Assembly (NCBI GenBank): GCA_029261615.1
Contig: JAJDAX010000185.1
Location: forward strand, 1-9,073
DNA from: Nitrospinaceae bacterium
GTDB taxonomy: Bacteria > Nitrospinota > Nitrospinia > Nitrospinales > Nitrospinaceae
Reading direction: 5' to 3'
DNA length: 9,073 bases
Shown here one piece after another: positions 1 through 7,358 of the stretch (its first letter is position 1; each line of letters begins with the position of its first letter). The translations under genes were made by a program, and so were the position numbers. The notes beneath the pieces are model-generated. The model was not told the DNA's origin, did no database searches, and saw only the letters and a list, made by a program, of their open reading frames with translations.

Positions 1-44
1 GTGATGGTTTTTCCCGGGATAATCTCGGTGTTGGTGATCAGCAT
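1..44 (-). CDS. UPF0145/YbjQ-family protein, N-terminal fragment
   Basis: Only the first 14 codons lie in the window; the gene runs off the left edge. The start reads MLITNTEIIPGKTI, which matches the usual opening of UPF0145 (YbjQ-like, 'heavy-metal-binding domain') proteins: a short beta strand followed by a PGK/EGK turn. Family members are about 100-110 residue cytoplasmic proteins that form small oligomers; their biochemical role is not established. A consensus ribosome binding site lies 5 bases before the ATG, which makes the start secure. The gene is divergent from the transglutaminase-like gene. With so few residues the family call rests on one motif and could be wrong, but the presence of a real gene start is well supported. 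Confidence 0.68.
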   Translation of the reverse strand, partial: MLITNTEIIPGKTI

Positions 45-49
45 TGCCA

Positions 50-55
50 CCTCCT
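50..55 (-). promoter_or_regulatory. Strong Shine-Dalgarno for the UPF0145 gene
   Basis: Read on the minus strand this is AGGAGG, a perfect Shine-Dalgarno core, followed by the 5-base spacer TGGCA and then ATG. It fixes the start of the truncated gene at the left edge. It is the strongest ribosome binding site in the window. Confidence 0.8.
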
Positions 56-110
56 GAAGTTTCGGGCCGCCGCCAATCGGTGACCTTTTGGGTTGTGTGC
101 CGGGATAATT

Positions 111-140
111 ATTATAAGGGCACAATTCTCATAGGGCCAA
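111..140 (-). promoter_or_regulatory. Candidate sigma-70 promoter for the UPF0145 gene
   Basis: On the minus strand there is a perfect TATAAT (bases 116-111) with TTGGCC (bases 140-135, 4 of 6 matches to the -35 consensus) 18 bases upstream. Transcription would start near base 104 and leave a leader of about 60 bases. The same A+T-rich patch read on the plus strand gives a weaker TTGGGT-16-TATTAT (from base 88) that could serve the transglutaminase-like gene. Both are pattern matches only. Confidence 0.38.
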
Positions 141-208
141 TGAAAACCACTCCATAAGATCTAAAGTGCGGCTTGTGTTTTTCGCCGCCACCCTGTTAAT
201 CTTGTTTC

Positions 209-1657
209 ATGAAAAATATTACATTGCTAATTCTGATAACCCTCGGGATTGCCACCAGTGTTCCCATCTATGCCGCATCGCCTCTTGCGCTTAAGGAACG
301 TGACGAATGGGCCGGAACTTATTTTAAAGGACACAAGCTCGGTTTTACTCACAGCCGGGTGGAAAGGCAGGGTCAGGACGTGGTGGTGCACACACGTGTC
401 TTTTTTCGCTTAAAAGCCGCCGGGGAGAACCAGACCACCATCATTTCGCAAGTCACCACTCTGGATGAAAAGCTTCGTTTGAAAAAGTTTTCCCTCCTGC
501 AGGAAATCATGGGCAGCCGTCAACGGGTGATCGGAAGCCTGGTGGATGGCCAGCTTGAATATGAAGTGACCACCAGTGGATACCAGAAAACAAAATCGAT
601 GAAGTTTTCGGAGGATGTTGTGCCGTCTTCAACCGCTTGGCTAACGATTTTGGACGAGGGACTTGAAGTCGGCAAAAAAGGAGCGCTAAAGCTATTTATC
701 GAACCGTTCCAGATGATTGTCCCGATGAAGTATGAAATTCTGCGAAAAGAAAAAACGGACATTGACGGGAAGAGTCTTGATGCTGTGGTGGTTGAGCAGG
801 AATATGCGGGAATGAAAACGACGTTGTGGGTGTCACCGGACGGATCGGTTCTTCGCGAAAGTACGCAGCAGGGGTTTGAGTCGCTGCAGGAAGACAAACA
901 ACAGGCACAGCGCCTGAGCGAGGAAGCTATTTCCGTATCCAACTTCATCACGCTGAGTCTGGTCACGCCGAATCGATTGATCAACGATCCGGGCAACCTG
1001 CCGGTTCTTAAATTGAAAATGTCGGCGCTTCAAAAAGCGGATTCGGTGCCCCAGGATCAACGCCAGAAAATAGTGAAAACGGAGCCGGATGGGCAGGGCG
1101 GATTCAAGGCCACGGTTGAGATTAATCGTGAATCCCCAATGCTGAAACCGGGACCGACTCACCCCGTCGCCGACGTGCCAGATCCGAAATATATGGAAGA
1201 AGCGGCGGAAATTCAGTCACGCAACGGCCTCATTCGAGGGCAGGCGCGGTTAATTGTCGGTAAGGAACCCGATGCGTGGAAAGCGGCATTGCTCATCAAC
1301 CGTTGGGTGCATGAGAAACTTGAAAAGGTCATGGTCGATTCTTTCACCGCACTCGATGCCCTGAATAGCCTGCGCGGCGAATGTCAGTCCCACACTAACC
1401 TGTTCACCGCGTTGGCAAGAGCCGAGGGAATCCCCACTCGGGTGGTGAACGGCTTGGTCTACTCAACTAAATACAAAGGGTTTTTATATCACGCCTGGCC
1501 GGAAGTGTATGTCGGTGAGTGGCGCGCACTCGACCCGACCTTCGGGCAAGACGCTGTGGATGCAACGCATATTAAACTGTCGGTGGGCAATTATCAGGGC
1601 GCAATCAAACTGATGGAGTTCCTCGGCAAAGTGCAGGTCGAGATTCTGGAAAACTAG
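209..1657 (+). CDS. Exported transglutaminase-like cysteine protease/transferase
   Basis: A 482-residue protein. Residues 1-23 form a Sec signal peptide: a Lys near the start, a hydrophobic core, and a likely cleavage after AYA or AYAA, so the mature protein should be periplasmic. Residues ~35-250 are a beta-rich N-terminal region with no motif I can name. Residues ~355-450 are a transglutaminase-like core (arylamine acetyltransferase/papain-like fold) with the full triad: Cys392 in GECQSH, His428 in YHAWPEVY and Asp442 in ALDPTFG. Transglutaminase-like proteins cleave or transfer at amide bonds; the substrate here is unknown. The ATG at 209 directly precedes the signal peptide, but I see no clear Shine-Dalgarno before it (CTTGTTTC). 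The gene stands alone, divergent from the UPF0145 gene and convergent with the cyclase 34 bases downstream, with no obvious terminator between them. The general class is secure; the function is not. Confidence 0.9.
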   Translation: MKNITLLILITLGIATSVPIYAASPLALKERDEWAGTYFKGHKLGFTHSRVERQGQDVVVHTRVFFRLKAAGENQTTIISQVTTLDEKLRLKKFSLLQEIMGSRQRVIGSLVDGQLEYEVTTSGYQKTKSMKFSEDVVPSSTAWLTILDEGLEVGKKGALKLFIEPFQMIVPMKYEILRKEKTDIDGKSLDAVVVEQEYAGMKTTLWVSPDGSVLRESTQQGFESLQEDKQQAQRLSEEAISVSNFITLSLVTPNRLINDPGNLPVLKLKMSALQKADSVPQDQRQKIVKTEPDGQGGFKATVEINRESPMLKPGPTHPVADVPDPKYMEEAAEIQSRNGLIRGQARLIVGKEPDAWKAALLINRWVHEKLEKVMVDSFTALDALNSLRGECQSHTNLFTALARAEGIPTRVVNGLVYSTKYKGFLYHAWPEVYVGEWRALDPTFGQDAVDATHIKLSVGNYQGAIKLMEFLGKVQVEILEN

Positions 1658-1691
1658 GATGTACCAAGTTCTCTCAGACATCTAGTCATCA

Positions 1692-2873
1692 TTACATTTC
1701 ATTCATAGTCTCTTTTTCATAGGAAGAAGGCACCACCTGGTTTCTTCCCTTACCTTTAGCGACGTACATATTTTGGTCTGCCTGACTAATGCATTGGCTG
1801 GGAAGTTGGTTTTCCTGAAGGGTCGCGACTCCCAGAGAAATGGTTACCGAAAAACTTTTATTCAAAAGTTGATAAGGAGCTAAAGCCACCGATGAGCGTA
1901 ACCTTTCGGCTAGATTAATGGCTTCGTCCAAATCAGTGTCCGGTAGAATAATGAGAAATTCCTCTCCACCCCAACGGCCAATAATGTCATGTTGTCGGCA
2001 ATGTTCTTTTAAAATTAATGCGGTATGAGACAAGGCAAAATCCCCCACATCATGGCCAAGAGAATCGTTTATCTGCTTAAACAGGTCTATATCTCCCATG
2101 ATAAAAGAGAGAGGTCTTTTCGTTCGAAGGTGGCGGGCATGTTCCTTTTCAATACTTTCCACAAGACTTCGCCGGTTGGGTAAATTGGTCAACGTATCCG
2201 TACGGGCAGTCTGATGTAGAAGTTCATTTGCTACCTGAAGTTGAGAGATTAGCCGTTTGCGTTCTTCCTCAGAATGGATTCTCTGATGAAACTGGCCAAT
2301 TCTGCTTCCAAGAACAGCGATTATTTTTACCAACTCCGGTTTGGGTTTATGGATTTGGGAGGTGAAGACTTCGATAACGCCTATTACATCTTTTTCTGAT
2401 ACTACAGGAAAGCAAAATCCGGAATGGAGGTTTGCCTCCCGTGCCATGGGAAGACGGGGAAAGTTGGAATCCTTCAAAACATTTGGGACCCAGGCGGGTT
2501 CATTATTTTCCCAGACACGCCCGGGTAAACCGATGCCTCTATGAAACCTGGTGTTTAAGGTGACTTCTTCAAAGGCATTTATTCCCGGTTTGTCAGTCTT
2601 AAAGCAGGCTTTGGAATAAATGACACCTTTCCTTTTTTCCAATTCCCAATAAGACGCAAAATCCCAACCCATGTACTTACAAATAACTTCAAGAATATTT
2701 TTTATCGCAGAGTCCCAATGGGTAAGGTCCGCGAAAATTTGGGTTAAATGGAATTGTAAGTCCTGTTGAGCCTGAACTTTTGATTTCCGCCTTTGGAAGA
2801 TGAGAAAATAAATAACTCCGCAGATTATTATTCCCAGCAAAAGCAGAATTATAGTTTTTGAATTTAGTGCCAT
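1692..2873 (-). CDS. Membrane-anchored GAF-GGDEF diguanylate cyclase
   Basis: A 393-residue protein predicted to make cyclic di-GMP from two GTP at the inner membrane. Residues ~7-26 are one hydrophobic membrane segment followed by a positive stretch (QRRKSK), so the rest should be cytoplasmic. Residues ~40-195 form a GAF-type sensor domain (GLPGRVWENNEPAWV and the SGFCFPV and VIGVIEVF strands). A short linker with coiled-coil character (~200-222) leads to the GGDEF domain (~223-385), which opens with DTLTNLPNRR. The catalytic motif is GGEEF (302-306), and the metal site lies in MGDIDLFKQIND. An RxxD inhibitory site (Arg293, Asp296) stands five residues before GGEEF, the spacing seen in PleD, so product feedback is expected. 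No Shine-Dalgarno is evident before the ATG. The coding sequence is visibly more A+T-rich than nrdJ. The ligand sensed by GAF is unknown. Confidence 0.94.
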   Translation of the reverse strand: MALNSKTIILLLLGIIICGVIYFLIFQRRKSKVQAQQDLQFHLTQIFADLTHWDSAIKNILEVICKYMGWDFASYWELEKRKGVIYSKACFKTDKPGINAFEEVTLNTRFHRGIGLPGRVWENNEPAWVPNVLKDSNFPRLPMAREANLHSGFCFPVVSEKDVIGVIEVFTSQIHKPKPELVKIIAVLGSRIGQFHQRIHSEEERKRLISQLQVANELLHQTARTDTLTNLPNRRSLVESIEKEHARHLRTKRPLSFIMGDIDLFKQINDSLGHDVGDFALSHTALILKEHCRQHDIIGRWGGEEFLIILPDTDLDEAINLAERLRSSVALAPYQLLNKSFSVTISLGVATLQENQLPSQCISQADQNMYVAKGKGRNQVVPSSYEKETMNEM

Positions 2874-2929
2874 AAAAAATTTATCAAACCGGACCGGAAG
2901 TGATTGATTTTAAAATTTTTTTGGATCGG

Positions 2930-2957
2930 ATTTTAATATCTTAGAGATTTAGGTTAA
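2930..2957 (-). promoter_or_regulatory. Candidate promoter for the diguanylate cyclase
   Basis: On the minus strand TTAACC (bases 2957-2952, 4 of 6 matches) is followed after 16 bases by TAAAAT (bases 2935-2930, 5 of 6 matches), about 55 bases before the cyclase ATG. The surrounding DNA is very A+T-rich, so chance matches are likely. Confidence 0.28.
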
Positions 2958-3306
2958 GTGATTTTGAGGTTAATTTGTGGGAATTTTGGCCAGGGTTGGT
3001 TTATTTTAGCCAAAAATTGCCAGGGATAAGGATATTTGGGTCATTTCAGGGCAAGTTGAAGTCAATCCAGCATCTCCTTTTAATTATGGGCTAACTAATG
3101 GGGAACGGGTTTGGGAGCTAAAAAACATAAACCTTAGCCACCTCCCACAAAAAATACGGCTTGTTTTCAAGGATTTCCCGTAGTCCACAGGGTTCCAAGG
3201 CTGATTCTTAGTGGTTTCCCACCGTACCATCAAAAAACTACTTATAAATCAGGCTTTTTAAAGGACTCCACCTTTGTTAAGGCTTAATTTAAGGGCATTC
3301 TGCCTA

Positions 3307-3332
3307 TACCCCATTTTGTACCCCGATTTTTG
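3307..3332. repeat. Imperfect tandem repeat TACCCCATTTTG / TACCCCGATTTTTG
   Basis: Two adjacent copies of a 12- to 14-base unit, differing by an inserted G and an extra T. On the other strand they read CAAAATGGGGTA-type units. No function can be assigned. The copies lie within the unexplained intergenic stretch, about 120 bases upstream of the nrdJ promoter. Confidence 0.6.
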
Positions 3333-3453
3333 CTGTGAGAAACATTTTGAGAAGAAAAAGCCGGAAATCCAGGCATTTGATTATTAAAGACTTATTTTGA
3401 AAAGGTTTCCGAATTCTTAAAATTTGATATGCTGTTCGCGTTCAAATTTATCA

Positions 3454-3482
3454 TTGACAATACAACATGTTGTGGCCATAAT
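3454..3482 (+). promoter_or_regulatory. Sigma-70 promoter of nrdJ (TTGACA-17-CATAAT)
   Basis: The -35 element TTGACA (3454-3459) is a perfect match, the spacer is the optimal 17 bases, and the -10 element CATAAT (3477-3482) matches 5 of 6. Transcription should begin near 3489, giving a leader of roughly 110 bases before the nrdJ ATG. This is the best promoter in the window by sequence, and it is overlapped by both NrdR-like boxes, as expected for a strong promoter held down by a repressor. Confidence 0.78.
3460..3475 (+). promoter_or_regulatory. NrdR box 1, between -35 and -10
   Basis: The 16-mer ATACAACATGTTGTGG contains the perfect 12-base palindrome ACAACATGTTGT (3462-3473). Set against the published NrdR consensus acaCwAtATaTwGtgt, it matches at 12 of 16 positions, including all six capitalised core bases (C4, A6, A8, T9, T11, G13). 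It lies inside the promoter spacer. NrdR is the zinc-finger/ATP-cone repressor that senses ATP/dATP and represses ribonucleotide reductase genes. The nrdR gene itself is not in this window. Confidence 0.72.
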
Positions 3483-3490
3483 TTTGACCG

Positions 3491-3506
3491 GTACAAAATA
3501 TGGCGT
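3491..3506 (+). promoter_or_regulatory. NrdR box 2, just downstream of the start site
   Basis: The 16-mer GTACAAAATATGGCGT matches the NrdR consensus at 11 of 16 positions and again keeps all six core bases. By itself it is a weak palindrome. What supports it is its position: its centre lies 31 bp from the centre of box 1, leaving a 15-bp gap. This is the tandem, same-face spacing described for NrdR sites. It covers the first transcribed bases. Confidence 0.65.
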
Positions 3507-3589
3507 ATCGAGGGTCGTTTTACTGTTGAGCCTCAAAACAGATTTTTAGAAGACCTTTAAACACAATAGTTAGAAACTTTTTACCTGCC

Positions 3590-3593
3590 GGAG
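3590..3593 (+). promoter_or_regulatory. Ribosome binding site of nrdJ
   Basis: GGAG lies 6 bases before the ATG at 3600 and supports that start. The protein reading from this ATG lines up with the usual N-terminal region of the long class II reductases. Confidence 0.7.
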
Positions 3594-3599
3594 CAATAT

Positions 3600-6500
3600 A
3601 TGCAAATCCCCCGCTACTTTACAGAGACCTCGGAAAAATCTTACGGGAGCCCCCGATTCGAAGAACGGTCCTCCAAAATCACCAATGCAGATGGTTCGGT
3701 GGTCTCGGAAATGGACAAGGTGGTTGTGCCCGAGGGTTGGTCGCAGGTAGCGGTCGATATCCTGGCTCAGAAATACTTTCGCAAGGCCGGGATACCAGTA
3801 AAAACCCGGCGTCGTAAGGAAGAAGGGGTGCCAGAGTGGCTTTGTCCTTCTGAACCCGATACCGAAGCCATGGCATCCCTGGCCGCATCCGAGCGTTTCA
3901 AGGGGGAAAACGATTCCCGCCAGGTGTTTCACCGTATGGCAGGTTGCTGGGCCTACTGGGGTTGGAAAGAGGGTATTTTCTCCTCCGAGGAAGCCGCCAA
4001 AAGCTACTACGACGAAATGTTCTGGTTGCTGGCTACCCAGAGCGGAGCCCCCAATTCCCCTCAGTGGTTTAACACCGGGCTGAATTGGGCCTACGGTATC
4101 GAAGGTCCCCCGCAAGGCCACTATTACACCGATTCTGAAACCCAAGTCACCCAGAAATCAAAAACCGCCTACGAGCGCCCACAACCTCATGCCTGTTTCA
4201 TCCAGGCCATTAATGACGACCTCGTTGGTGAGGGCGGCATCATGGACCTCTGGACGCATGAAGCGCGCCTGTTCAAATATGGGTCCGGCACAGGCACCAA
4301 CTTTTCGAAACTGCGCGGTTCAGGAGAACCGCTTTCAGGCGGGGGACAATCCTCAGGCCTGATGAGCTTCCTCAAAATTGGCGACCGAGCCGCAGGGGCT
4401 ATCAAGTCTGGCGGCACCACGCGCCGAGCCGCAAAAATGGTCACGCTGGATGTCGACCACCCGGATATCGAAGAATATGTCGAATGGAAAGTAAAAGAAG
4501 AACGTAAGGTCGCCGCTCTTGCGGTTGGCAGCAAGATTTGTCGCCGGCATTTAAAAGCGGTCCTCGCCGCATGCTGGGCCTGGGAAAACAACGCCGAACG
4601 TTTTGACGTCAAAAAGAACAAGAAACTGAAGAAAGCCCTGCGCAATGCCTGCCGCGATTATGTGCCGGAGAACTACCTGTTCCGCATCATTCAATTGGGC
4701 CAGCAGGATGTGAAGGAAATCGAATTCGAAGAGTACGACACCAACTGGACATCCGAGGCTTACCAGACCGTTGCCGGGCAGAATTCAAATAACTCGGTTC
4801 GACTGACCAACGACTTTCTGCTCTCTGTAGAGCGCGATGCTGATTGGGACCTCATCGCGCGAACCACGGGCAAACCGATTAAAACGCTCAAGGCACGCGA
4901 CTTGTGGCGACGTATCAACGAAGCGTCGTGGATGTGTGCCGACCCGGGAGTGCAGTTCGATACCACCATCAATGAGTGGCACACCTGCCCCGAGGGCGGT
5001 CGCATCAATGCGTCCAACCCCTGCTCGGAGTACATGTTCCTCGATGACACCGCCTGTAACCTCGCATCGATCAACCTCATGCGGTTCTTCGATGCCGAAG
5101 CCTGCAAGTTTGATATCCCGGCCTTTGAAGCGGCTTGTCGATTGTGGACCATCACCCTGGAAATCTCAGTAATGATGGCGCAGTTCCCGAGCCGGTCCAT
5201 TGCCCAGAAGAGTTACGAATACCGCACCCTTGGCCTGGGTTATGCCAATCTCGGCACGGTACTCATGGTTTCCGGGACTCCCTATGATTCAGATGAATCG
5301 CAGGCGATTACGGGAGCGATTTCTTCGATCCTCACCGGTGTCGCCTACGCCACGTCTGCCGAGATGGCTAAAGAGCTGGGCACGTTCCCGCGTTATGAGG
5401 AAAACAGCCAGCACATGCTGAGGGTCATGCGTAACCACCGCCGCGCTACCTACAATTCCGGCACCCATGATTACGAAGGCGTGACCACCTTGCCACAAGG
5501 TATCGATCCTGATTTTTGTCCAGAGTATTTGCGACAGGCGGCCTGCAAGGCCTGGGACAACGCACTGGAACTGGGAGAGAAACATGGTTATCGCAATGCC
5601 CAGACCACCTGCATCGCCCCGACCGGCACCATTGGTCTGGTGATGGACTGCGACACCACGGGTATCGAACCTGATTTTGCGCTGGTCAAATACAAGAAGC
5701 TGGCGGGTGGCGGGTATTTCAAAATCATTAACCAGTCGGTGCCGTTGGCACTCCGTAATCTGCGTTACACCCACAATCAAGTGCAGGACATTGTCTCCTA
5801 CTGCGTCGGTGCAGGTAGTTTTGAAAACGCGCCGGGGATCAACCGCGAATCCCTCAAAGAAAAAGGTTTCACCGATGCACTGGTCGAAACTATTGAGTGC
5901 GAGTTGCCTAAAGCCTTCGACATCACTTTCGCGTTTAACAAATTCGTATTGGGTGAGGATTTCTGCAAAAACACCTTGGGCTTAAGCGAAGACCGTCTCA
6001 ACGCTCTCGATTTCAATCTGCTCAAAGAAATCGGTTTCTCCGATGACGCGATTCAGAAAGCTAACGATCACGTGTGTGGCACCATGACGATAGAAGGGGC
6101 GCCGCATTTGAAGACCGAACATTACCCGGTTTTTGATTGTGCCAATAAATGCGGTAAATACGGAAAACGTTTTATCCGTCACGAAGCGCACATCTACAAG
6201 ATGGCCGCAGCACAACCGTTTGTTTCAGGTGCGATTTCCAAGACGATCAACATGCCGAATGAAGCCACGATTGAGGAAGTCGAAAAGGCGCACATGTTGT
6301 CCTGGAAACTGATGCTGAAGGGCACCGCTGTTTATCGAGACGGATCCAAACTCAGTCAGCCGCTCAACTCGGTGGCACGCGAGGATTTCGCGTTCGACGA
6401 TCTCGACGAAGAAGAAGTACGGCAGGATCCGGTCAAAGCCGCCAAGACGATTGTGAAGTACATCGAACGGGATATCAAAAAAGGCTCGCGCGAAAAACTG

Positions 6501-7241
6501 CCGATGCGCCGTCGTGGGTATACCCAGAAATCCGTGGTGGGCGGACACAAAATCTACCTGCGCACCGGAGACTATGACAGCGGCGAACTGGGTGAGATTT
6601 TCATCGACATGCACAAGGAAGGCGCCGCTTTCCGTAGCCTGATGAACTGTTTCGCGATTGCCATTTCACTTGGACTGCAACACGGTGTGCCGCTGGAAGA
6701 ATACGTCGATGCGTTCGTCTTCACCCGCTTTGAGCCTAATGGGATAGTCACCGGCAACGGCAAGATCACTATGGCAACCTCGATCATCGATTACATCTTC
6801 CGCGAATTGGCGATTTCCTATCTGGGTCGAAATGATCTGGCGCAGGTGACACCGGAAGATTTGCGAGCCGATGCCCTGCAACGGGGGGGAGAGCTTCACG
6901 ATGACAATTCGGATTATCCGGAAGATAACAATACAAAGCCGGATGCATCCGCGCCGGATGCCTCTGCCCCAAAGCTGGAAACCACAGCCCCGGAACCGAC
7001 AACTCCCGATAATGGCAATGGGCATGGTAACGGAAACGGAAATGGTCACGGCAATGGTAACGGACACGCCAAAGACAAGTCGTCTGCGACTGCCGTGATG
7101 AAAGCCGACACCGCTGTGGTGTTGGCCAAGTTGAAAGGATACGAAGGTGATCCTTGTGGTGAATGCGGACAGATGACACTGGTCCGCAACGGGACTTGCC
7201 TGAAATGCGTTTCTTGCGGTGCGACCTCGGGTTGTTCTTAA
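3600..7241 (+). CDS. nrdJ: Adenosylcobalamin-dependent (class II) ribonucleotide reductase
   Basis: This 1,213-residue cytoplasmic enzyme reduces ribonucleotides to deoxyribonucleotides using a radical from adenosylcobalamin, without oxygen and without a second subunit. The active-site motif NPCSEY gives Asn473, radical Cys475 and Glu477. The substrate-reducing disulfide pair is Cys199 (HACFI) and Cys486 (DDTACNLAS). Loop motifs GGTTRRAA (271-278) and PTGTIG (674-679) are present. An insertion at ~300-395 is typical of the long NrdJ type. Residues ~965-1080 form a TSCPD-type domain. The C-terminus carries six cysteines (1186, 1189, 1200, 1203, 1206, 1212) that deliver electrons from thioredoxin and probably bind zinc. 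I see no N-terminal ATP-cone motif. Between ~1100 and 1160 lies a low-complexity linker: a doubled PDASA unit, then Asn/Gly/His repeats. The gene is monocistronic, with its own promoter, NrdR-like boxes and terminator. Confidence 0.98.
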   Translation: MQIPRYFTETSEKSYGSPRFEERSSKITNADGSVVSEMDKVVVPEGWSQVAVDILAQKYFRKAGIPVKTRRRKEEGVPEWLCPSEPDTEAMASLAASERFKGENDSRQVFHRMAGCWAYWGWKEGIFSSEEAAKSYYDEMFWLLATQSGAPNSPQWFNTGLNWAYGIEGPPQGHYYTDSETQVTQKSKTAYERPQPHACFIQAINDDLVGEGGIMDLWTHEARLFKYGSGTGTNFSKLRGSGEPLSGGGQSSGLMSFLKIGDRAAGAIKSGGTTRRAAKMVTLDVDHPDIEEYVEWKVKEERKVAALAVGSKICRRHLKAVLAACWAWENNAERFDVKKNKKLKKALRNACRDYVPENYLFRIIQLGQQDVKEIEFEEYDTNWTSEAYQTVAGQNSNNSVRLTNDFLLSVERDADWDLIARTTGKPIKTLKARDLWRRINEASWMCADPGVQFDTTINEWHTCPEGGRINASNPCSEYMFLDDTACNLASINLMRFFDAEACKFDIPAFEAACRLWTITLEISVMMAQFPSRSIAQKSYEYRTLGLGYANLGTVLMVSGTPYDSDESQAITGAISSILTGVAYATSAEMAKELGTFPRYEENSQHMLRVMRNHRRATYNSGTHDYEGVTTLPQGIDPDFCPEYLRQAACKAWDNALELGEKHGYRNAQTTCIAPTGTIGLVMDCDTTGIEPDFALVKYKKLAGGGYFKIINQSVPLALRNLRYTHNQVQDIVSYCVGAGSFENAPGINRESLKEKGFTDALVETIECELPKAFDITFAFNKFVLGEDFCKNTLGLSEDRLNALDFNLLKEIGFSDDAIQKANDHVCGTMTIEGAPHLKTEHYPVFDCANKCGKYGKRFIRHEAHIYKMAAAQPFVSGAISKTINMPNEATIEEVEKAHMLSWKLMLKGTAVYRDGSKLSQPLNSVAREDFAFDDLDEEEVRQDPVKAAKTIVKYIERDIKKGSREKLPMRRRGYTQKSVVGGHKIYLRTGDYDSGELGEIFIDMHKEGAAFRSLMNCFAIAISLGLQHGVPLEEYVDAFVFTRFEPNGIVTGNGKITMATSIIDYIFRELAISYLGRNDLAQVTPEDLRADALQRGGELHDDNSDYPEDNNTKPDASAPDASAPKLETTAPEPTTPDNGNGHGNGNGNGHGNGNGHAKDKSSATAVMKADTAVVLAKLKGYEGDPCGECGQMTLVRNGTCLKCVSCGATSGCS
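7011..7067 (+). repeat. Asn-Gly-His repeat linker inside nrdJ
   Basis: Codons 1138-1156 encode alternating Asn-Gly pairs broken by His-Gly (pattern NGNGHGNG). The DNA is a degenerate short repeat built on AAYGGN and CAYGGN units. Codons vary between copies (GGC, GGG, GGT, GGA; AAT, AAC), which suggests selection on the peptide or an old expansion rather than recent slippage. It lies just before the redox-active cysteine tail and would act as a flexible, possibly metal-binding, tether. Confidence 0.85.
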
Positions 7242-7281
7242 GCGTTCGCCCTCATCAAAACCTGAGCCACCGCGATTCAAA

Positions 7282-7335
7282 GGCCGTAACTTGACTTTAC
7301 CCCTGCCAAAGTCAAGTTACGGTCTTCTCTTTTTT
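7282..7335 (+). terminator. Intrinsic terminator of nrdJ
   Basis: Arms 7282-7298 and 7308-7324 pair over 17 positions with a single G-U wobble, around the 9-base loop ACCCCTGCC, and are followed by a T-rich tract (7325-7335). It begins 40 bases after the nrdJ stop. On the minus strand the hairpin is followed only by TTTGAATCG, so it should work mainly for nrdJ, although the stem may also slow transcription from the convergent operon. Confidence 0.92.
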
Positions 7336-7358
7336 GATCCCGAATTTATTGAATAAGA

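Larger units (their letters stand above)
2874..3453. other. A+T-rich intergenic stretch without a recognisable gene
   Basis: About 580 bases separate the cyclase start from the nrdJ promoter. I see no open reading frame with coding character, no tRNA and no cobalamin-riboswitch box. What can be seen: a small inverted repeat TTTTGGC (2984-2990) with GCCAAAA (3009-3015); another, TGGGAG (3112-3117) with CTCCCA (3142-3147); a twice-occurring GCCAGGG near 2989 and 3019; and an imperfect tandem repeat at 3307-3332. None has a T-tract that would make it a clear terminator. The length is unusual next to the tight spacing elsewhere in the window. It could hold a small RNA or the eroded remains of a lost gene, but nothing here proves either. 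Confidence 0.6.

Noticed and set aside
1658..1691. Terminator between the convergent transglutaminase-like and cyclase genes
   Set aside because: Only GATGT/ACATC (5 bp, 15-base loop) can pair, with no T-tract on either side. This is too weak to call.
3483..3599. Cobalamin riboswitch in the nrdJ leader
   Set aside because: A B12-dependent enzyme makes one think of it, but there is no B12-box-like GCCACTG motif and the leader of about 110 bases is too short for the full element. Such riboswitches normally control B12 synthesis or transport, or B12-independent isozymes.
3570..4145. Minus-strand open frame opposite the 5' end of nrdJ
   Set aside because: It crosses the nrdJ start and ribosome binding site, has no ribosome binding site of note and encodes no recognisable motif.
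7011..7067. Short repeats resembling a minisatellite or CRISPR-like array
   Set aside because: The repeats are in frame inside nrdJ, vary at third codon positions and have no spacers. They are a coding low-complexity linker.
6666..7280. Long minus-strand open frame opposite the 3' end of nrdJ
   Set aside because: Its composition follows from the reverse of the nrdJ codons, including the repeat linker. It has no recognisable domain and overlaps a certain gene.
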